A stretch of 49,840 bases of DNA from SIG578 sp045543635 (GTDB taxonomy: Bacteria; Bacillota; Clostridia; Oscillospirales; Ruminococcaceae), in assembly GCA_045543635.1 (NCBI GenBank), contig JAZQMT010000083.1, positions 1-49,840 of the forward strand, written 5' to 3'. Every line of letters starts with the position of its first letter. The first letter of the stretch is position 1. The notes beneath the pieces were generated by a model. That model worked only from the letters and a program-made list of their open reading frames with translations. It did no database searches and was not told the DNA's origin. Shown piece after piece: positions 6,674 through 15,217 of the stretch. Both the position numbers and the translations under genes were made by a program.

Positions 6674-7908
6674 TAAAAAAACTGCGCTTAAGATTAATTG
6701 CAGTTTCCATGCTATCGCTGTTTTCGGTGCTCTTGGTTATTGTCGGTGCAGTTAATATCTTTAACTACCAAAGCATTGTAAATGAGGCAGACAGCACCCT
6801 CTTTTTGTTGGCACAAAATGATGGCAGGTTTCCTTTACCAAACAACGAGGCTCCTTTTTTTGAGCGAGGTCCCGAGCAAATGCGCCCGATGTCACCCGAG
6901 TTACCTTATGAGTCACGCTTTTTCTGGGTGATTACAGGGGCGGACAAAGGCATTGTTTCTTCCGATACCTCCCACATTGCAGCAGTAGACCAAAATGCAG
7001 CAGCCGTTTATGCACAGCGTGCTTTGCGCCTTGGTAAAATCAGCGGTTTTACCGATAATTATCGTTTTTTTACAGATAAAGGCGAGGGCTTTACCCGCAT
7101 TATTTTTCTTGATTGCACACGCAGTCTTTCAACCTTTCGCATGTTTCTTTTAACAAGCTGTGTTATTTCGCTCTTGGGTTTGTTTGCGGTTTTTGTGCTT
7201 ATTGTTTTGCTTTCCAAAAGAATCGTTCAACCTATTTCGGAAAGCTATGAAAAACAAAAACAGTTTATCACTGACGCAGGTCATGAGTTAAAAACACCGA
7301 TTACAATTATAGATGCCGATGCGGAGGTACTGCAAATGGAGGTGGGCGAAAATGAATGGATTTCCGATATTCGTAAGCAAACAAAACGCCTTGCCGCATT
7401 AACAGGAGACCTTATCTATCTTTCACGCATGCAGGAGGAAAGCCTTAAGCTTTGTATTATTGACTTTCCGATTTCAGATATTGTGGCGCAAACGGCACAG
7501 TCCTTTCACTCCCTTGCGCTCACGCAACATAAGGATTTTGCCGCTCAAATTCAGCCGAATCTTTCGTTTTGCGGTGATGAAAAGGCAATTCGTCAGCTTT
7601 CTTCTATCCTTCTTGACAATGCCCTGAAATATTCCGGCGAAAACGGCATTATCCGTCTTGCCCTTTATAAAAGCGGTAAAAATGTGGTTTTTTCGCTCAC
7701 CAATACCGTAACTTCTCTTCCTCAAGGCAATTTGAACCGTCTATTTGACCGTTTTTACAGGGCAGACCCTTCCCGTAACTCTCAAATCGGTGGGTATGGG
7801 ATCGGTCTCTCGATAGCGAAAGCTATTGCTGCGGCGCATAAAGGCAAAATTTCCGCTGTCTCGCCTGATGGCAAATCCCTAACCATCATCGTCACACTTC
7901 CCACATAA
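6670..7908 (+). CDS. Sensor histidine kinase
   Basis: This 412-residue membrane kinase is the cognate partner of the response regulator. Residues about 8-32 form the first membrane helix, an extracytoplasmic sensor region of about 120 residues follows, and residues about 155-182 form the second helix. The HisKA segment contains ITDAGHELKTP with phospho-acceptor H205. The ATPase domain carries the N-box SSILLDNALKYS, an F-box-like NRLFDRFYRAD and the glycine-rich GGYGIGLSIAKAIAAAHKG. No separate HAMP domain is obvious; the second helix runs nearly directly into the dimerisation region. The sensor part has no recognisable fold, so the signal is unknown. Confidence 0.92.
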   Translation: MIKKLRLRLIAVSMLSLFSVLLVIVGAVNIFNYQSIVNEADSTLFLLAQNDGRFPLPNNEAPFFERGPEQMRPMSPELPYESRFFWVITGADKGIVSSDTSHIAAVDQNAAAVYAQRALRLGKISGFTDNYRFFTDKGEGFTRIIFLDCTRSLSTFRMFLLTSCVISLLGLFAVFVLIVLLSKRIVQPISESYEKQKQFITDAGHELKTPITIIDADAEVLQMEVGENEWISDIRKQTKRLAALTGDLIYLSRMQEESLKLCIIDFPISDIVAQTAQSFHSLALTQHKDFAAQIQPNLSFCGDEKAIRQLSSILLDNALKYSGENGIIRLALYKSGKNVVFSLTNTVTSLPQGNLNRLFDRFYRADPSRNSQIGGYGIGLSIAKAIAAAHKGKISAVSPDGKSLTIIVTLPT

Positions 7909-7943
7909 AAAGCTCTCTTTAAGGGAACTTCTCATAAGGATGT

Positions 7944-7978
7944 TTAAGAGCAACAGACAAAAAATCTGTTGCTCTTAA
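7944..7978. terminator. Bidirectional hairpin between convergent genes
   Basis: A perfect 14-bp stem TTAAGAGCAACAGA / TCTGTTGCTCTTAA encloses a 7-base loop. It lies after the kinase and overlaps the stop codon of the convergent four-helix-bundle gene. T-tails are weak on both sides. Confidence 0.6.
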
Positions 7979-8232
7979 CACTTTACTTTAAAAATAAGTA
8001 ACCAATATTCAGTTTCATAGCACTCTTTCTGTGCTATTTCAAGTTTAGAAATAAAATCCCTTGTTCCCTGTGCATATTGTGCTTCGTGTAAATTCGCACC
8101 GATTGATGTTGCGGAATGAAGTAATTGAATTATCAAAACTGATTCTTTATGATTTGATTTCATATCACGACAGAGGAAAACAACAGTCTTTGCGAATTCT
8201 TTTGCCGTATCTCTTAAAATACTATCAGCCAA
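7975..8232 (-). CDS. Four-helix-bundle protein (rRNA IVS type), shortened
   Basis: This 85-residue protein belongs to the family first found in 23S rRNA intervening sequences, as shown by the core QLLHSATSIGANLHEAQYAQGTRDFISKLEIAQKECYETEYWL. Family members are usually about 115-125 residues. Here the protein ends eight residues after the WL motif, so most of the fourth helix is missing. TTG 8232 is chosen as start because AGAGGTGAT precedes it at the right distance; the upstream ATG lies in the promoter. The gene has its own promoter, and its stop codon is part of a hairpin. A hairpin array lies immediately upstream. Its function is unknown; relatives are thought to bind nucleic acid. Confidence 0.7.
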   Translation of the reverse strand: MADSILRDTAKEFAKTVVFLCRDMKSNHKESVLIIQLLHSATSIGANLHEAQYAQGTRDFISKLEIAQKECYETEYWLLIFKVKC

Positions 8233-8251
8233 AGTTATCACCTCTGAATTT

Positions 8252-8280
8252 ATTATACATAATGAACAGTAGCATTTCAA
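8252..8280 (-). promoter_or_regulatory. Promoter of the four-helix-bundle gene
   Basis: Read on the minus strand, TTGAAA (8280-8275), a 17-base spacer and TATAAT (8257-8252). The -35 element directly abuts hairpin array 3. Confidence 0.75.
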
Positions 8281-8480
8281 GTGATATTCCGACCTTGTCG
8301 GAGTGATATTATTGCCTTACGGCAATAGTGATATTGAAACCTTATGGTTTCAGTGTTATTTTATTCGCCTCTAAAACTCGCGAAGCGAATATCACTCGGC
8401 GTTAGTCGAATAACACTGCGAAGCAATATAACTCGCCTTTGGCGAATAAAACTGCGAGACTTCCTTATGAGAAGTCTCGC
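8281..8480. repeat. Short-hairpin array 3 (GTGATATT linkers, mirrored)
   Basis: GTGATATT stands at 8281, 8303 and 8328, with the variant GTGTTATT at 8353. Stems TCCGAC/GTCGGA, ATTGCC/GGCAAT and GAAACC/GGTTTC lie between. After a broader ATTCGC/GCGAAT stem the linker appears inverted (AATATCAC at 8388, then degenerate ATAACAC and ATATAAC). The array ends in the strong stem GCGAGACTTC/GAAGTCTCGC (8454-8480), which resembles a terminator. The linker is the reverse complement of that in array 1. The remainder of 8233-8600 holds only the two flanking promoters. Confidence 0.75.
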
Positions 8481-8511
8481 TATCGGGAGAGCTTTTTCAT
8501 GTTTTTGCAAG

Positions 8512-8540
8512 TTGCGTTTTTTTAGGGTGTGTAGTATAAT
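8512..8540 (+). promoter_or_regulatory. malQ promoter
   Basis: TTGCGT (8512-8517), a 17-base spacer and TATAAT (8535-8540). Confidence 0.7.
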
Positions 8541-8600
8541 AAAGAGGTAAAATTTATTGAAAATGCTGCCGCGGCGGCAAAATATAAATGAGGGAAAAAA

Positions 8601-10091
8601 ATGGAACTTCTGAAAAAAAGAGCATGTGGTGTGCTTATGCACATTTCCTCTTTGCCGGGGAACTTCGGCATTGGAACGCTCGGGCGTGAGGCTTACAGCT
8701 TTGTTGATATGCTAAATGAAGCCGACCAGAGATATTGGCAGATACTGCCCATTTGTCCGACAGGGTTTGGCGATTCGCCTTATCAGAGCTTTTCCACCTT
8801 TGCAGGGAATCCCTATTTTATTGATCTTGACCTTTTGGCGCAGCAAGGTTACCTGAAAAAGAGTGATTATGAGGGTATCAATTGGGGCAATCAGCAGGAC
8901 CGTGTTGATTACGGTGTACTTTATGAGAAACGCCGAGAACTGTTTGTAACGCTGCAAGCTAATTTTAACCGAAATATTCCCGCGGATTTTGGCGATTTTT
9001 GCGAAAAAAACGCTTTCTGGCTTGAGGATTATGCACTTTTTATGGCGGTGAAGGATTCATACAACGGTGCTTCTTTTCGTACATGGGAGGAGGATATTCG
9101 CTGTCATAAAAAAAGTGCCTGTGAGCGATGGAGTAAAAAGTGCGAGCACCGTGTGCAGCACTATAAAATGCTGCAGTACTTCTTTTTTAAACAGTGGTCG
9201 GCACTAAAATGCTATGCCAATGAGCGGAATATTGCGATAATCGGTGATATTCCGATTTATGTTGCGTCGGATAGTGCCGATGTCTGGGCACATCCGCAGC
9301 AATTTATGCTGGATAAAGATTTTACTCCGATAGAGGTTGCGGGTTGCCCGCCAGATGCTTTTTCAGAGGAGGGACAGCTTTGGGGCAATCCTGTTTATGA
9401 TTGGGATTATATGAAAAGGGACGGCTACCGCTGGTGGATAGCACGCCTGAAAGCTGCTTTTACAATTTATGACATTGTGCGTATTGACCATTTTCGCGGT
9501 TTTGCGGGGTATTATTGTATTCCTTTCGGAGCCGAAAATGCAAAGCAAGGGGTTTGGCGCAAGGGACCGGGTATGTCCCTTTTTTCGGCAGTACGCCGTG
9601 CCCTCGGCGATGTTCCTATTATTGCAGAGGATTTAGGCTTTTTAACCGAGGATGTTTACGAGCTTCTTTCTGACAGTGGTTTTCCGGGAATGAAGGTGCT
9701 TCAGTTTGCTTTTGACGCGAGCGGTGAAAGCGATTACCTCCCCAAAAACCATGTTCCTAACAGCGTAGTATATACAGGAACCCATGATAATGATACGTTA
9801 ATTGGATTTTGCCAAAATACGGATGCACAACAGCTTGATTTTGCGTGTAAGGTTCTTGGCGTTGGGGATAAAGAAAAAATTCCTCGCGCAATGATGATAG
9901 AGGCTTTAAAAAGCACTTGCAATACATGTATTTTAACGGCGCAGGATTTGATTGGACTTGGCACAGATGCCAGAATGAACACCCCTGCAACCGATAGCGG
10001 AAACTGGCAATGGCGCGCGCTTGCACATGAACTATCTAAAGAAAAGTTTGATTTTTTAAAGAGCTTCACCCGCCTTTGCCACCGTGCATAA
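8601..10091 (+). CDS. malQ: 4-alpha-glucanotransferase (amylomaltase, GH77)
   Basis: This 496-residue cytoplasmic enzyme transfers alpha-1,4-glucan segments between maltodextrins or glycogen breakdown products. The family start GVLMHISSLPGNFGIGTLG and the motifs QILPICPTGFGDSPYQSFS, GDIPIYVASDSADVWAHP, the nucleophile D296 in RIDHFRG, the acid/base E343 in IIAEDLG and D396 in GTHDND are all present, so an active enzyme is expected. Length is standard for bacterial GH77. ATG 8601 follows TGAGGGA. The gene has its own promoter and terminator and no other glycogen or maltose genes next to it. Confidence 0.95.
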   Translation: MELLKKRACGVLMHISSLPGNFGIGTLGREAYSFVDMLNEADQRYWQILPICPTGFGDSPYQSFSTFAGNPYFIDLDLLAQQGYLKKSDYEGINWGNQQDRVDYGVLYEKRRELFVTLQANFNRNIPADFGDFCEKNAFWLEDYALFMAVKDSYNGASFRTWEEDIRCHKKSACERWSKKCEHRVQHYKMLQYFFFKQWSALKCYANERNIAIIGDIPIYVASDSADVWAHPQQFMLDKDFTPIEVAGCPPDAFSEEGQLWGNPVYDWDYMKRDGYRWWIARLKAAFTIYDIVRIDHFRGFAGYYCIPFGAENAKQGVWRKGPGMSLFSAVRRALGDVPIIAEDLGFLTEDVYELLSDSGFPGMKVLQFAFDASGESDYLPKNHVPNSVVYTGTHDNDTLIGFCQNTDAQQLDFACKVLGVGDKEKIPRAMMIEALKSTCNTCILTAQDLIGLGTDARMNTPATDSGNWQWRALAHELSKEKFDFLKSFTRLCHRA

Positions 10092-10131
10092 AAATGCCCG
10101 ATAGCCTGTTTTTGGCTATCGGGCATTTTTT
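10090..10131. terminator. Bidirectional terminator between malQ and ppa
   Basis: The stem AAAATGCCCGATAGCC / GGCTATCGGGCATTTT has A-runs on the left and T-runs on the right, so it can end transcription of both convergent genes. Confidence 0.9.
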
Positions 10132-10660
10132 ATCTGCAGAAACATTCCACATAATGGTCAAGCGCTGCGCTTATAACCTCTATTGCAGCTTGTTTATGGT
10201 TTACTTCTTTTGCAACTGCCTCTTTATCCTCCAGCGCCTTGTAAACATTAAAAAAGTGCAACATTTCGTCGAAGATATGAGCAGGCAGCTCAGAAATATC
10301 CCTATATTTGTTATAGGTAGGATCAGCAAAGGGGATGGCAATAATTTTTTCATCGTTTCTACCGCCGTCCAGCATGGAAATATATCCTATGGGATAACAG
10401 CGCACAAGCGTGAGCGGTTCGAGCTCCTCCGAGCAGAGCACCAACACATCCAAAGGGTCCCCGTCATCTCCGTAAGAGCGGGGGATAAACCCGTAATTGG
10501 CGGGGTAGTGGGTGGAGGTGTACAAAACGCGGTCAAGCATAATAAGCCCGGTTTCCTTATCAAGCTCATATTTCTTTTTACTGCCTTTTGAAATTTCAAT
10601 AACAGCAACAAAATCCTCCGGAGTGATGCGTTTGGGATCTATATCATGCCAGATGTTCAT
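10130..10660 (-). CDS. ppa: Inorganic pyrophosphatase (family I)
   Basis: This 176-residue soluble enzyme hydrolyses pyrophosphate to phosphate, pulling biosynthetic reactions forward. The signature YGDDGDPLDVLVL with its metal-binding Asp residues is present, together with the N-terminal KGSKKKYELDKETGLIMLDRVLYTSTHYPANYGFIP and the KIIAIPFADP segment. The length fits prokaryotic family I enzymes. The start codon (10660-10658) follows GGAGAAT. The gene is transcribed divergently from the his operon from its own consensus promoter. Confidence 0.95.
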   Translation of the reverse strand: MNIWHDIDPKRITPEDFVAVIEISKGSKKKYELDKETGLIMLDRVLYTSTHYPANYGFIPRSYGDDGDPLDVLVLCSEELEPLTLVRCYPIGYISMLDGGRNDEKIIAIPFADPTYNKYRDISELPAHIFDEMLHFFNVYKALEDKEAVAKEVNHKQAAIEVISAALDHYVECFCR

Positions 10661-10707
10661 TGAATTCTCCGTTCTGCCGAAAAAGCGGCTTTGGTTATGT
10701 GAGTGTT

Positions 10708-10736
10708 ATTATACCCTATTAATAAAGCTTTTTCAA
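10708..10736 (-). promoter_or_regulatory. ppa promoter
   Basis: On the minus strand, TTGAAA (10736-10731), a 17-base spacer and TATAAT (10713-10708). Confidence 0.8.
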
Positions 10737-10776
10737 CACCTGTTTTTATTTTCTTGTAAAAAAGTGAGAAAAGCTA

Positions 10777-10805
10777 TTGACTTTACCACATTAAAGTGGT
10801 AAAAT
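10777..10805 (+). promoter_or_regulatory. his operon promoter with embedded operator
   Basis: TTGACT (10777-10782), a 17-base spacer and TAAAAT (10800-10805). The arms TTTACCAC (10782-10789) and GTGGTAAA (10796-10803) form a perfect 8-bp inverted repeat separated by six bases, filling the space between -35 and -10. A repressor bound there would exclude RNA polymerase. The first gene downstream is a TrpR-type DNA-binding protein, a natural candidate for autoregulation. Confidence 0.8.
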
Positions 10806-10837
10806 ATGAAAACAATACATACGCGGAGGAAAGAAAG

Positions 10838-11146
10838 ATGGAACAATGGCATAGCGAGCTAACGGACAAGCTGGTCTGCGTAATCTCAGCGTTAAAAAAC
10901 GAGCAGGAGTGCTATGCTCTCCTAGAGGACCTTTGCACCATTAAAGAGATCATGGATATGGCACAGCGGCTTGAGGTTGCGCGGCTTTTAAGCGAGAATA
11001 AAAACTATCAGGAAATCACCAAGCAAACAGGAGTCAGCACTGCTACCATCAGTCGTGTCAGTAAGTGCCTAAGCTATGGAAGCGGCGGTTACCGTGCAGC
11101 TATTTTAAGCCTTAAGGAGTCGGAGGAACAAAATGAATCTAAATAA
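10838..11146 (+). CDS. yerC: TrpR/YerC-family DNA-binding protein
   Basis: This 102-residue protein belongs to the YerC/YecD branch of the TrpR family. The helix-turn-helix is clear: MAQRLEVARLLSENKNYQEITKQTGVSTATISRVSKCLSYGSGGY. ATG 10838 follows GGAGGAAAG; the upstream in-frame codons lie inside the promoter. It is the first gene of the his operon and overlaps hisZ by 14 bases. YerC-type proteins in Firmicutes have been proposed as histidine repressors. Here the position and the palindrome in the promoter support that role, but this is an inference and histidine or His-tRNA as effector is not shown. Confidence 0.85.
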   Translation: MEQWHSELTDKLVCVISALKNEQECYALLEDLCTIKEIMDMAQRLEVARLLSENKNYQEITKQTGVSTATISRVSKCLSYGSGGYRAAILSLKESEEQNESK

Positions 11147-12254
11147 TATAGAGTTTAAAAGGGAGGAGCAGGCGGCATTTGCACTGCGCTCGCTTTACCG
11201 TAAATTTGGCTATTCTCAATACAAAATGAGCAAGTTTGAAGAATATGACCTGTATGTTCGTAATAAAGATTTTCTCATTTCGGACAGCGTTATCACCTTT
11301 ACCGATACCAATGGCAGACTGATGGCGCTAAAGCCTGATGTAACTCTGTCTATTATCAAAAACAACAAGGACGATGGCGGCACAGAGAAGGTTTACTATA
11401 ACGAAAATGTTTACCGCGTGTCAAACGGAACGCATTCTTATAAAGAAATTATGCAGGTGGGGCTTGAGCGCATCGGTGATATTGACCTTTACGGTGTTTA
11501 TGAGGTTGTGATGCTTGCAGCGCAAAGCCTTTCTCTTATTTCGCCTGAATGTGTGCTGGATATTTCCCATATGGGGATCGTTACCGCGCTTCTCAAGAGC
11601 TTTGGTGTTTCTCCTGCCTGTGAAAAGGAGATTATGCGCTGTATCGGTGAAAAGAATGTACATGAGGCTTCGGCTGCCGCACAGGCAGAGGGCGTTTCAC
11701 AAGAAAAAATTACGGTTTTAAAAGAAATTATCTCATTGCATGGGTCACCTAAAGCAGTGCTTCCTCGCCTTGTGCGAATTTTGGGAGATGAATGTAAAGA
11801 GGCATTTGGCGAGCTTGAGCAGCTTGTTTGGCTTTTGGAAAAGTCAAGCTGCGCCGATGTGATCAATATAGATTTCTCTGTTATTAATGATATGAATTAT
11901 TATAACGGCATTGTTTTTAAAGGCTTTGTCAAATCGGTGCCCAGCGGAATTTTGTCGGGCGGTCAGTATGATAACCTCATGCACCGTATGAAGAAAAAAA
12001 GCGGGGCCATTGGTTTTGCGGTTTATTTAGACCTTTTGGAGGGAATTGCCTCATCTGCCGAGCAGTTTGATGTTGATGCTGTTATTTTATATGACGAGAG
12101 CACAGATTTAGAGCTGCTTTCTTCATTTGTCGGTCAAAAAACAGCGCAAGGCATGCGGGTTACAGCTGTAAAAAACATTCCCCAAAAGCTGCGCTACAAA
12201 CAGCTTTATAAAATTTGCAACAGGGAGGTTAAAACCCTTGAAAGCAATGCTTAA
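11133..12254 (+). CDS. hisZ: ATP phosphoribosyltransferase regulatory subunit
   Basis: This 373-residue histidyl-tRNA-synthetase paralogue binds the short HisG to form the active, histidine-inhibited first enzyme of the pathway. It keeps the HisRS-like core including the motif-2 region LKPDVTLSIIKNN and QVGLERIG, but lacks the anticodon-binding domain and full catalytic signature of true HisRS. Its presence agrees with the 210-residue HisG encoded next. The start follows GGAGGAA and lies inside the end of yerC; its own 3' end overlaps hisG by 17 bases. Confidence 0.92.
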   Translation: MNLNNIEFKREEQAAFALRSLYRKFGYSQYKMSKFEEYDLYVRNKDFLISDSVITFTDTNGRLMALKPDVTLSIIKNNKDDGGTEKVYYNENVYRVSNGTHSYKEIMQVGLERIGDIDLYGVYEVVMLAAQSLSLISPECVLDISHMGIVTALLKSFGVSPACEKEIMRCIGEKNVHEASAAAQAEGVSQEKITVLKEIISLHGSPKAVLPRLVRILGDECKEAFGELEQLVWLLEKSSCADVINIDFSVINDMNYYNGIVFKGFVKSVPSGILSGGQYDNLMHRMKKKSGAIGFAVYLDLLEGIASSAEQFDVDAVILYDESTDLELLSSFVGQKTAQGMRVTAVKNIPQKLRYKQLYKICNREVKTLESNA

Positions 12255-12870
12255 TGTTGCCCTCCCGAAAGGGAGACTTGGTGAAAAGGTTTACGGAATG
12301 TTCGAAAAGGCAGGCTTTGAATGTCCCTCCATTCGTGAAAACAGCCGAAAACTCATTTTCGAAAATGAGGAGTGCGGAGTTCGCTATTTCTGGGTAAAGC
12401 CTTCTGACGTTGCTATCTATGTCGAACGCGGGGCCGCCGATATTGGGGTTGCCGGAAAGGATATTCTTTTGGAATATGAACCCGAAGTCTATGAGCTTTT
12501 TGATTTAAAAATAGGTGTTTGCAAAATGGCGGTTGCCGCACAAAAGGGCTTTCGTGACGATATGCAAAAAACTTTGCGTGTTGCAACCAAGTTTGCAAAT
12601 ATTGCTCGCGCACACTATGCACAAAAGGGGCGGGATATTGATATTATTCATCTAAACGGCTCTATTGAGATCGCGCCCATTTTGGGGCTTTCGGATGTAA
12701 TCGTCGATATTGTTGAAACAGGAAGCACCCTTCGCGAAAATAATCTTGAAGTCATTGAGGATGTTATTCCCATTAGCGCAAGGCTGATTGCCAATAAAGC
12801 AAACTTTAAGTTTAAGAGCGAGCCCATAGAGGCTATCGTGCGCGCGCTCACGCAGCAAACGGAGGCATAA
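12238..12870 (+). CDS. hisG: ATP phosphoribosyltransferase, short form
   Basis: This 210-residue catalytic subunit joins ATP and PRPP to start histidine synthesis. It has the N-terminal LPKGRL, the DVAIYVERGAADIGVAGKDIL segment, VATKFANIARAHYA and the PRPP loop DIVETGSTLREN. It lacks the C-terminal regulatory domain of long HisG, as expected when HisZ is present. Translation probably starts at TTG 12238, nine bases after GGAGG; ATG 12247 is too far from that site. Confidence 0.94.
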   Translation: MKAMLNVALPKGRLGEKVYGMFEKAGFECPSIRENSRKLIFENEECGVRYFWVKPSDVAIYVERGAADIGVAGKDILLEYEPEVYELFDLKIGVCKMAVAAQKGFRDDMQKTLRVATKFANIARAHYAQKGRDIDIIHLNGSIEIAPILGLSDVIVDIVETGSTLRENNLEVIEDVIPISARLIANKANFKFKSEPIEAIVRALTQQTEA

Positions 12871-12872
12871 AA

Positions 12873-14153
12873 ATGATAAAGATAATGAAATACGGTGAGG
12901 TGGCAAACGAGGATATTTTTGCTCGTGTTGTTCCGAGTATGAATGTGTCGGACATCGTTGCCGATATTATAGAAAATGTAAAGCAAAACGGTGACAGCGC
13001 GGTTTTAGACTACTGTGAAAGGTTTGACGGCGCGCACCTTTCTTCCCTTGCAGTTTCGGAAAAGGAGATTGAACAGGCGTTGGAGGCTGTCGAGCCGCAG
13101 TTTATTCAGATACTTGAAAAAGCCGCCGCCAATATCCGTAATTTTCACGAAAAACAGGTTCGAAACAGCTTTATTATCAATAATCAAAACGGTGTTGTAA
13201 TGGGGCAAAAGGTTATCCCTGTAGACAGAGCGGGGCTTTATGTTCCCGGCGGCACCGCCGCTTATCCCTCTACCGTTCTTATGGATGCTATCCCTGCTTG
13301 TATTGCGGGCTGCAAAGAGGTTATTATGGTAACGCCGCCGAATAAAGAGGGGAAAATAAACCCCGTTATTTTGGCGGCAGCAAAAATTGCGGGAGTAAAC
13401 CGCATATTTAAAGTGGGCGGAGCACAAGCCATCGCTGCGCTCGCCTTCGGTACCGAGAGTATTCCTAAGGTCGATAAAATAGTCGGTCCCGGAAATGCCT
13501 TTGTTGCTGAGGCAAAAAAACAGGTTTTTGGTGCAGTTTCTATTGATATGATAGCAGGACCGAGCGAAATTTTAATCGTTGCCGATGGTAAAACAAGCGC
13601 TCGTGCGGCGGCTGCCGATCTTCTTTCACAGGCAGAGCATGATGTGCTTGCAAGTGCTGTTTTGGTAACCGATTCTATGGAGCTTGCAAAAGCGGTTCAA
13701 AAGGAGCTGGAAGAGCAAATTCCGCTTTTGGAGCGCAGTGAGATTGCAAGAAAATCCATTGATAATAATGGTAAAATTATCGTTGCAGAGAGCCTTTCTG
13801 TCGCTATTGAAATATCTAATGAGATAGCTCCCGAGCATTTGGAGCTGTGCGTTGATAATCCTTTTGATTATTTGGATAGTATTCGCCATGCAGGCTCTAT
13901 CTTTATGGGGAGAAACTGCCCCGAGGCGCTCGGAGATTATTTTGCGGGCCCCAATCACACCCTGCCCACAGGGGGAACAGCCCGATTTTCAAGTCCTCTG
14001 TCGGTAGATGACTTTGTAAAGAAAACACAGTACACCTATTTCACCCGACAGGCTTTAGAAAATGTTGCACAGGATGTTGCTTACTTTGCTCAAAAAGAGG
14101 GACTTACCGCGCACGCAAAAAGTGCAGTCATCCGTCTTGAGGAGGAAAAATGA
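12873..14153 (+). CDS. hisD: Histidinol dehydrogenase
   Basis: This 426-residue zinc- and NAD-dependent enzyme oxidises L-histidinol to L-histidine in two steps. Family motifs are YVPGGTAAYPSTVLM, VGGAQAIAALAFGTESIPKVDKIVGPGN, IDMIAGPSEILIVAD, LLSQAEHD and the C-terminal GNCPEALGDY-like NCPEALGDYFAGPNHTLPTGGTARF. Zinc and catalytic His/Glu residues in these segments are intact. The start follows GGAGGC at a seven-base distance, two bases past the hisG stop; hisC overlaps its end by four bases. Confidence 0.95.
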   Translation: MIKIMKYGEVANEDIFARVVPSMNVSDIVADIIENVKQNGDSAVLDYCERFDGAHLSSLAVSEKEIEQALEAVEPQFIQILEKAAANIRNFHEKQVRNSFIINNQNGVVMGQKVIPVDRAGLYVPGGTAAYPSTVLMDAIPACIAGCKEVIMVTPPNKEGKINPVILAAAKIAGVNRIFKVGGAQAIAALAFGTESIPKVDKIVGPGNAFVAEAKKQVFGAVSIDMIAGPSEILIVADGKTSARAAAADLLSQAEHDVLASAVLVTDSMELAKAVQKELEEQIPLLERSEIARKSIDNNGKIIVAESLSVAIEISNEIAPEHLELCVDNPFDYLDSIRHAGSIFMGRNCPEALGDYFAGPNHTLPTGGTARFSSPLSVDDFVKKTQYTYFTRQALENVAQDVAYFAQKEGLTAHAKSAVIRLEEEK

Positions 14154-15217
14154 GTAGATTTTTTAGTTCCAAATATCAAAAACTCATTCCTTACACACCC
14201 GGCGAACAGCCTAAGGAAATGAAGTATATAAAATTAAACACCAATGAGTCCCCCTTTCCGCCGTCACAAAAGGCACAGGCGGCTGCTGAGGAGACGCTTA
14301 AAAAGTTGCAACTGTATTCTGACCCCGAAGCAAAGCTTCTTAAAAAAAAGCTTGCTGAAATTTTTGGGGTTTCGGAGGATGAGGTTTTGCCCACAAACGG
14401 CTCGGACGAAATCTTAAATTTTGCTTTTATGGCATTCTGCGACCAAAATAAGGCTGCCGCTTTTCCCGATATTACCTATGGGTTTTATCCTGTTTTTGCC
14501 GATATTAACAATTTGCCCTATACAAAAATTGCGCTGCGTGAGGATTTTTCCATTGACATTACCGATTATTTTAATCTCGGTAAAACGATTTTTATTGCAA
14601 ATCCCAACGCGCCGACCGGTATTGCGCTCACCCGCGATGAAATTCGAGAGATTTTGGAGCATAACCGCGACAGTGTTGTTGTTATTGACGAGGCTTATGT
14701 CGATTTCGGTGCAGAGAGCTGTGTGCCGCTTATCCATAAGTATGATAATTTGCTGGTTACTCAAACCTTTTCCAAGTCGCGGTCAATGGCGGGCGCAAGG
14801 CTGGGCTTTGGTATCGGATGTAAGGAGCTTATTGCTGACTTAAATACCATTAAATATTCTACCAATCCCTATAATGTCAATTCCATGACTATGGCTGCGG
14901 GCGTGGGGGCTCTTTGTGATGAGCAGTATACCCGCGAAAACTGTAAAACGATAGCGCAAAACCGCGAAGGGCTGAAAAGAGAGCTGAAGAAAATCGGGTT
15001 TGAAATGACCAATTCAATCTCCAATTTCGTTTTTGCAAAGCATAAAACAGCGAATGGAGAAAAGCTATATCTTTCCCTTAAAGAAAAGGGGATTTTAGTG
15101 CGGCACTTTAAATCGCCGCGTATCTCGGAATATTTGCGTATTACCATAGGAACTATGGATGATATGAAAGCTTTGGTTACAACTCTTCAAGAGATTTTAC
15201 AGGAGGAAGCAAAATGA
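14150..15217 (+). CDS. hisC: Histidinol-phosphate aminotransferase
   Basis: This 355-residue PLP enzyme of fold type I converts imidazole acetol phosphate to histidinol phosphate. The substrate-binding LNTNESPFPPS, the LPTNGSDEI segment, NPNAPTG, the VVIDEAYVDF segment and TFSKSRSMAGARLGF with PLP lysine K209 are visible. ATGA overlap with hisD and with hisB on either side indicates translational coupling. Confidence 0.93.
   Translation: MSRFFSSKYQKLIPYTPGEQPKEMKYIKLNTNESPFPPSQKAQAAAEETLKKLQLYSDPEAKLLKKKLAEIFGVSEDEVLPTNGSDEILNFAFMAFCDQNKAAAFPDITYGFYPVFADINNLPYTKIALREDFSIDITDYFNLGKTIFIANPNAPTGIALTRDEIREILEHNRDSVVVIDEAYVDFGAESCVPLIHKYDNLLVTQTFSKSRSMAGARLGFGIGCKELIADLNTIKYSTNPYNVNSMTMAAGVGALCDEQYTRENCKTIAQNREGLKRELKKIGFEMTNSISNFVFAKHKTANGEKLYLSLKEKGILVRHFKSPRISEYLRITIGTMDDMKALVTTLQEILQEEAK

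Noticed and set aside
10076..10591. 171-codon plus-strand frame opposite ppa
   Set aside because: It is antisense to a clearly conserved pyrophosphatase gene, has no ribosome binding site, and starts within the malQ terminator region.
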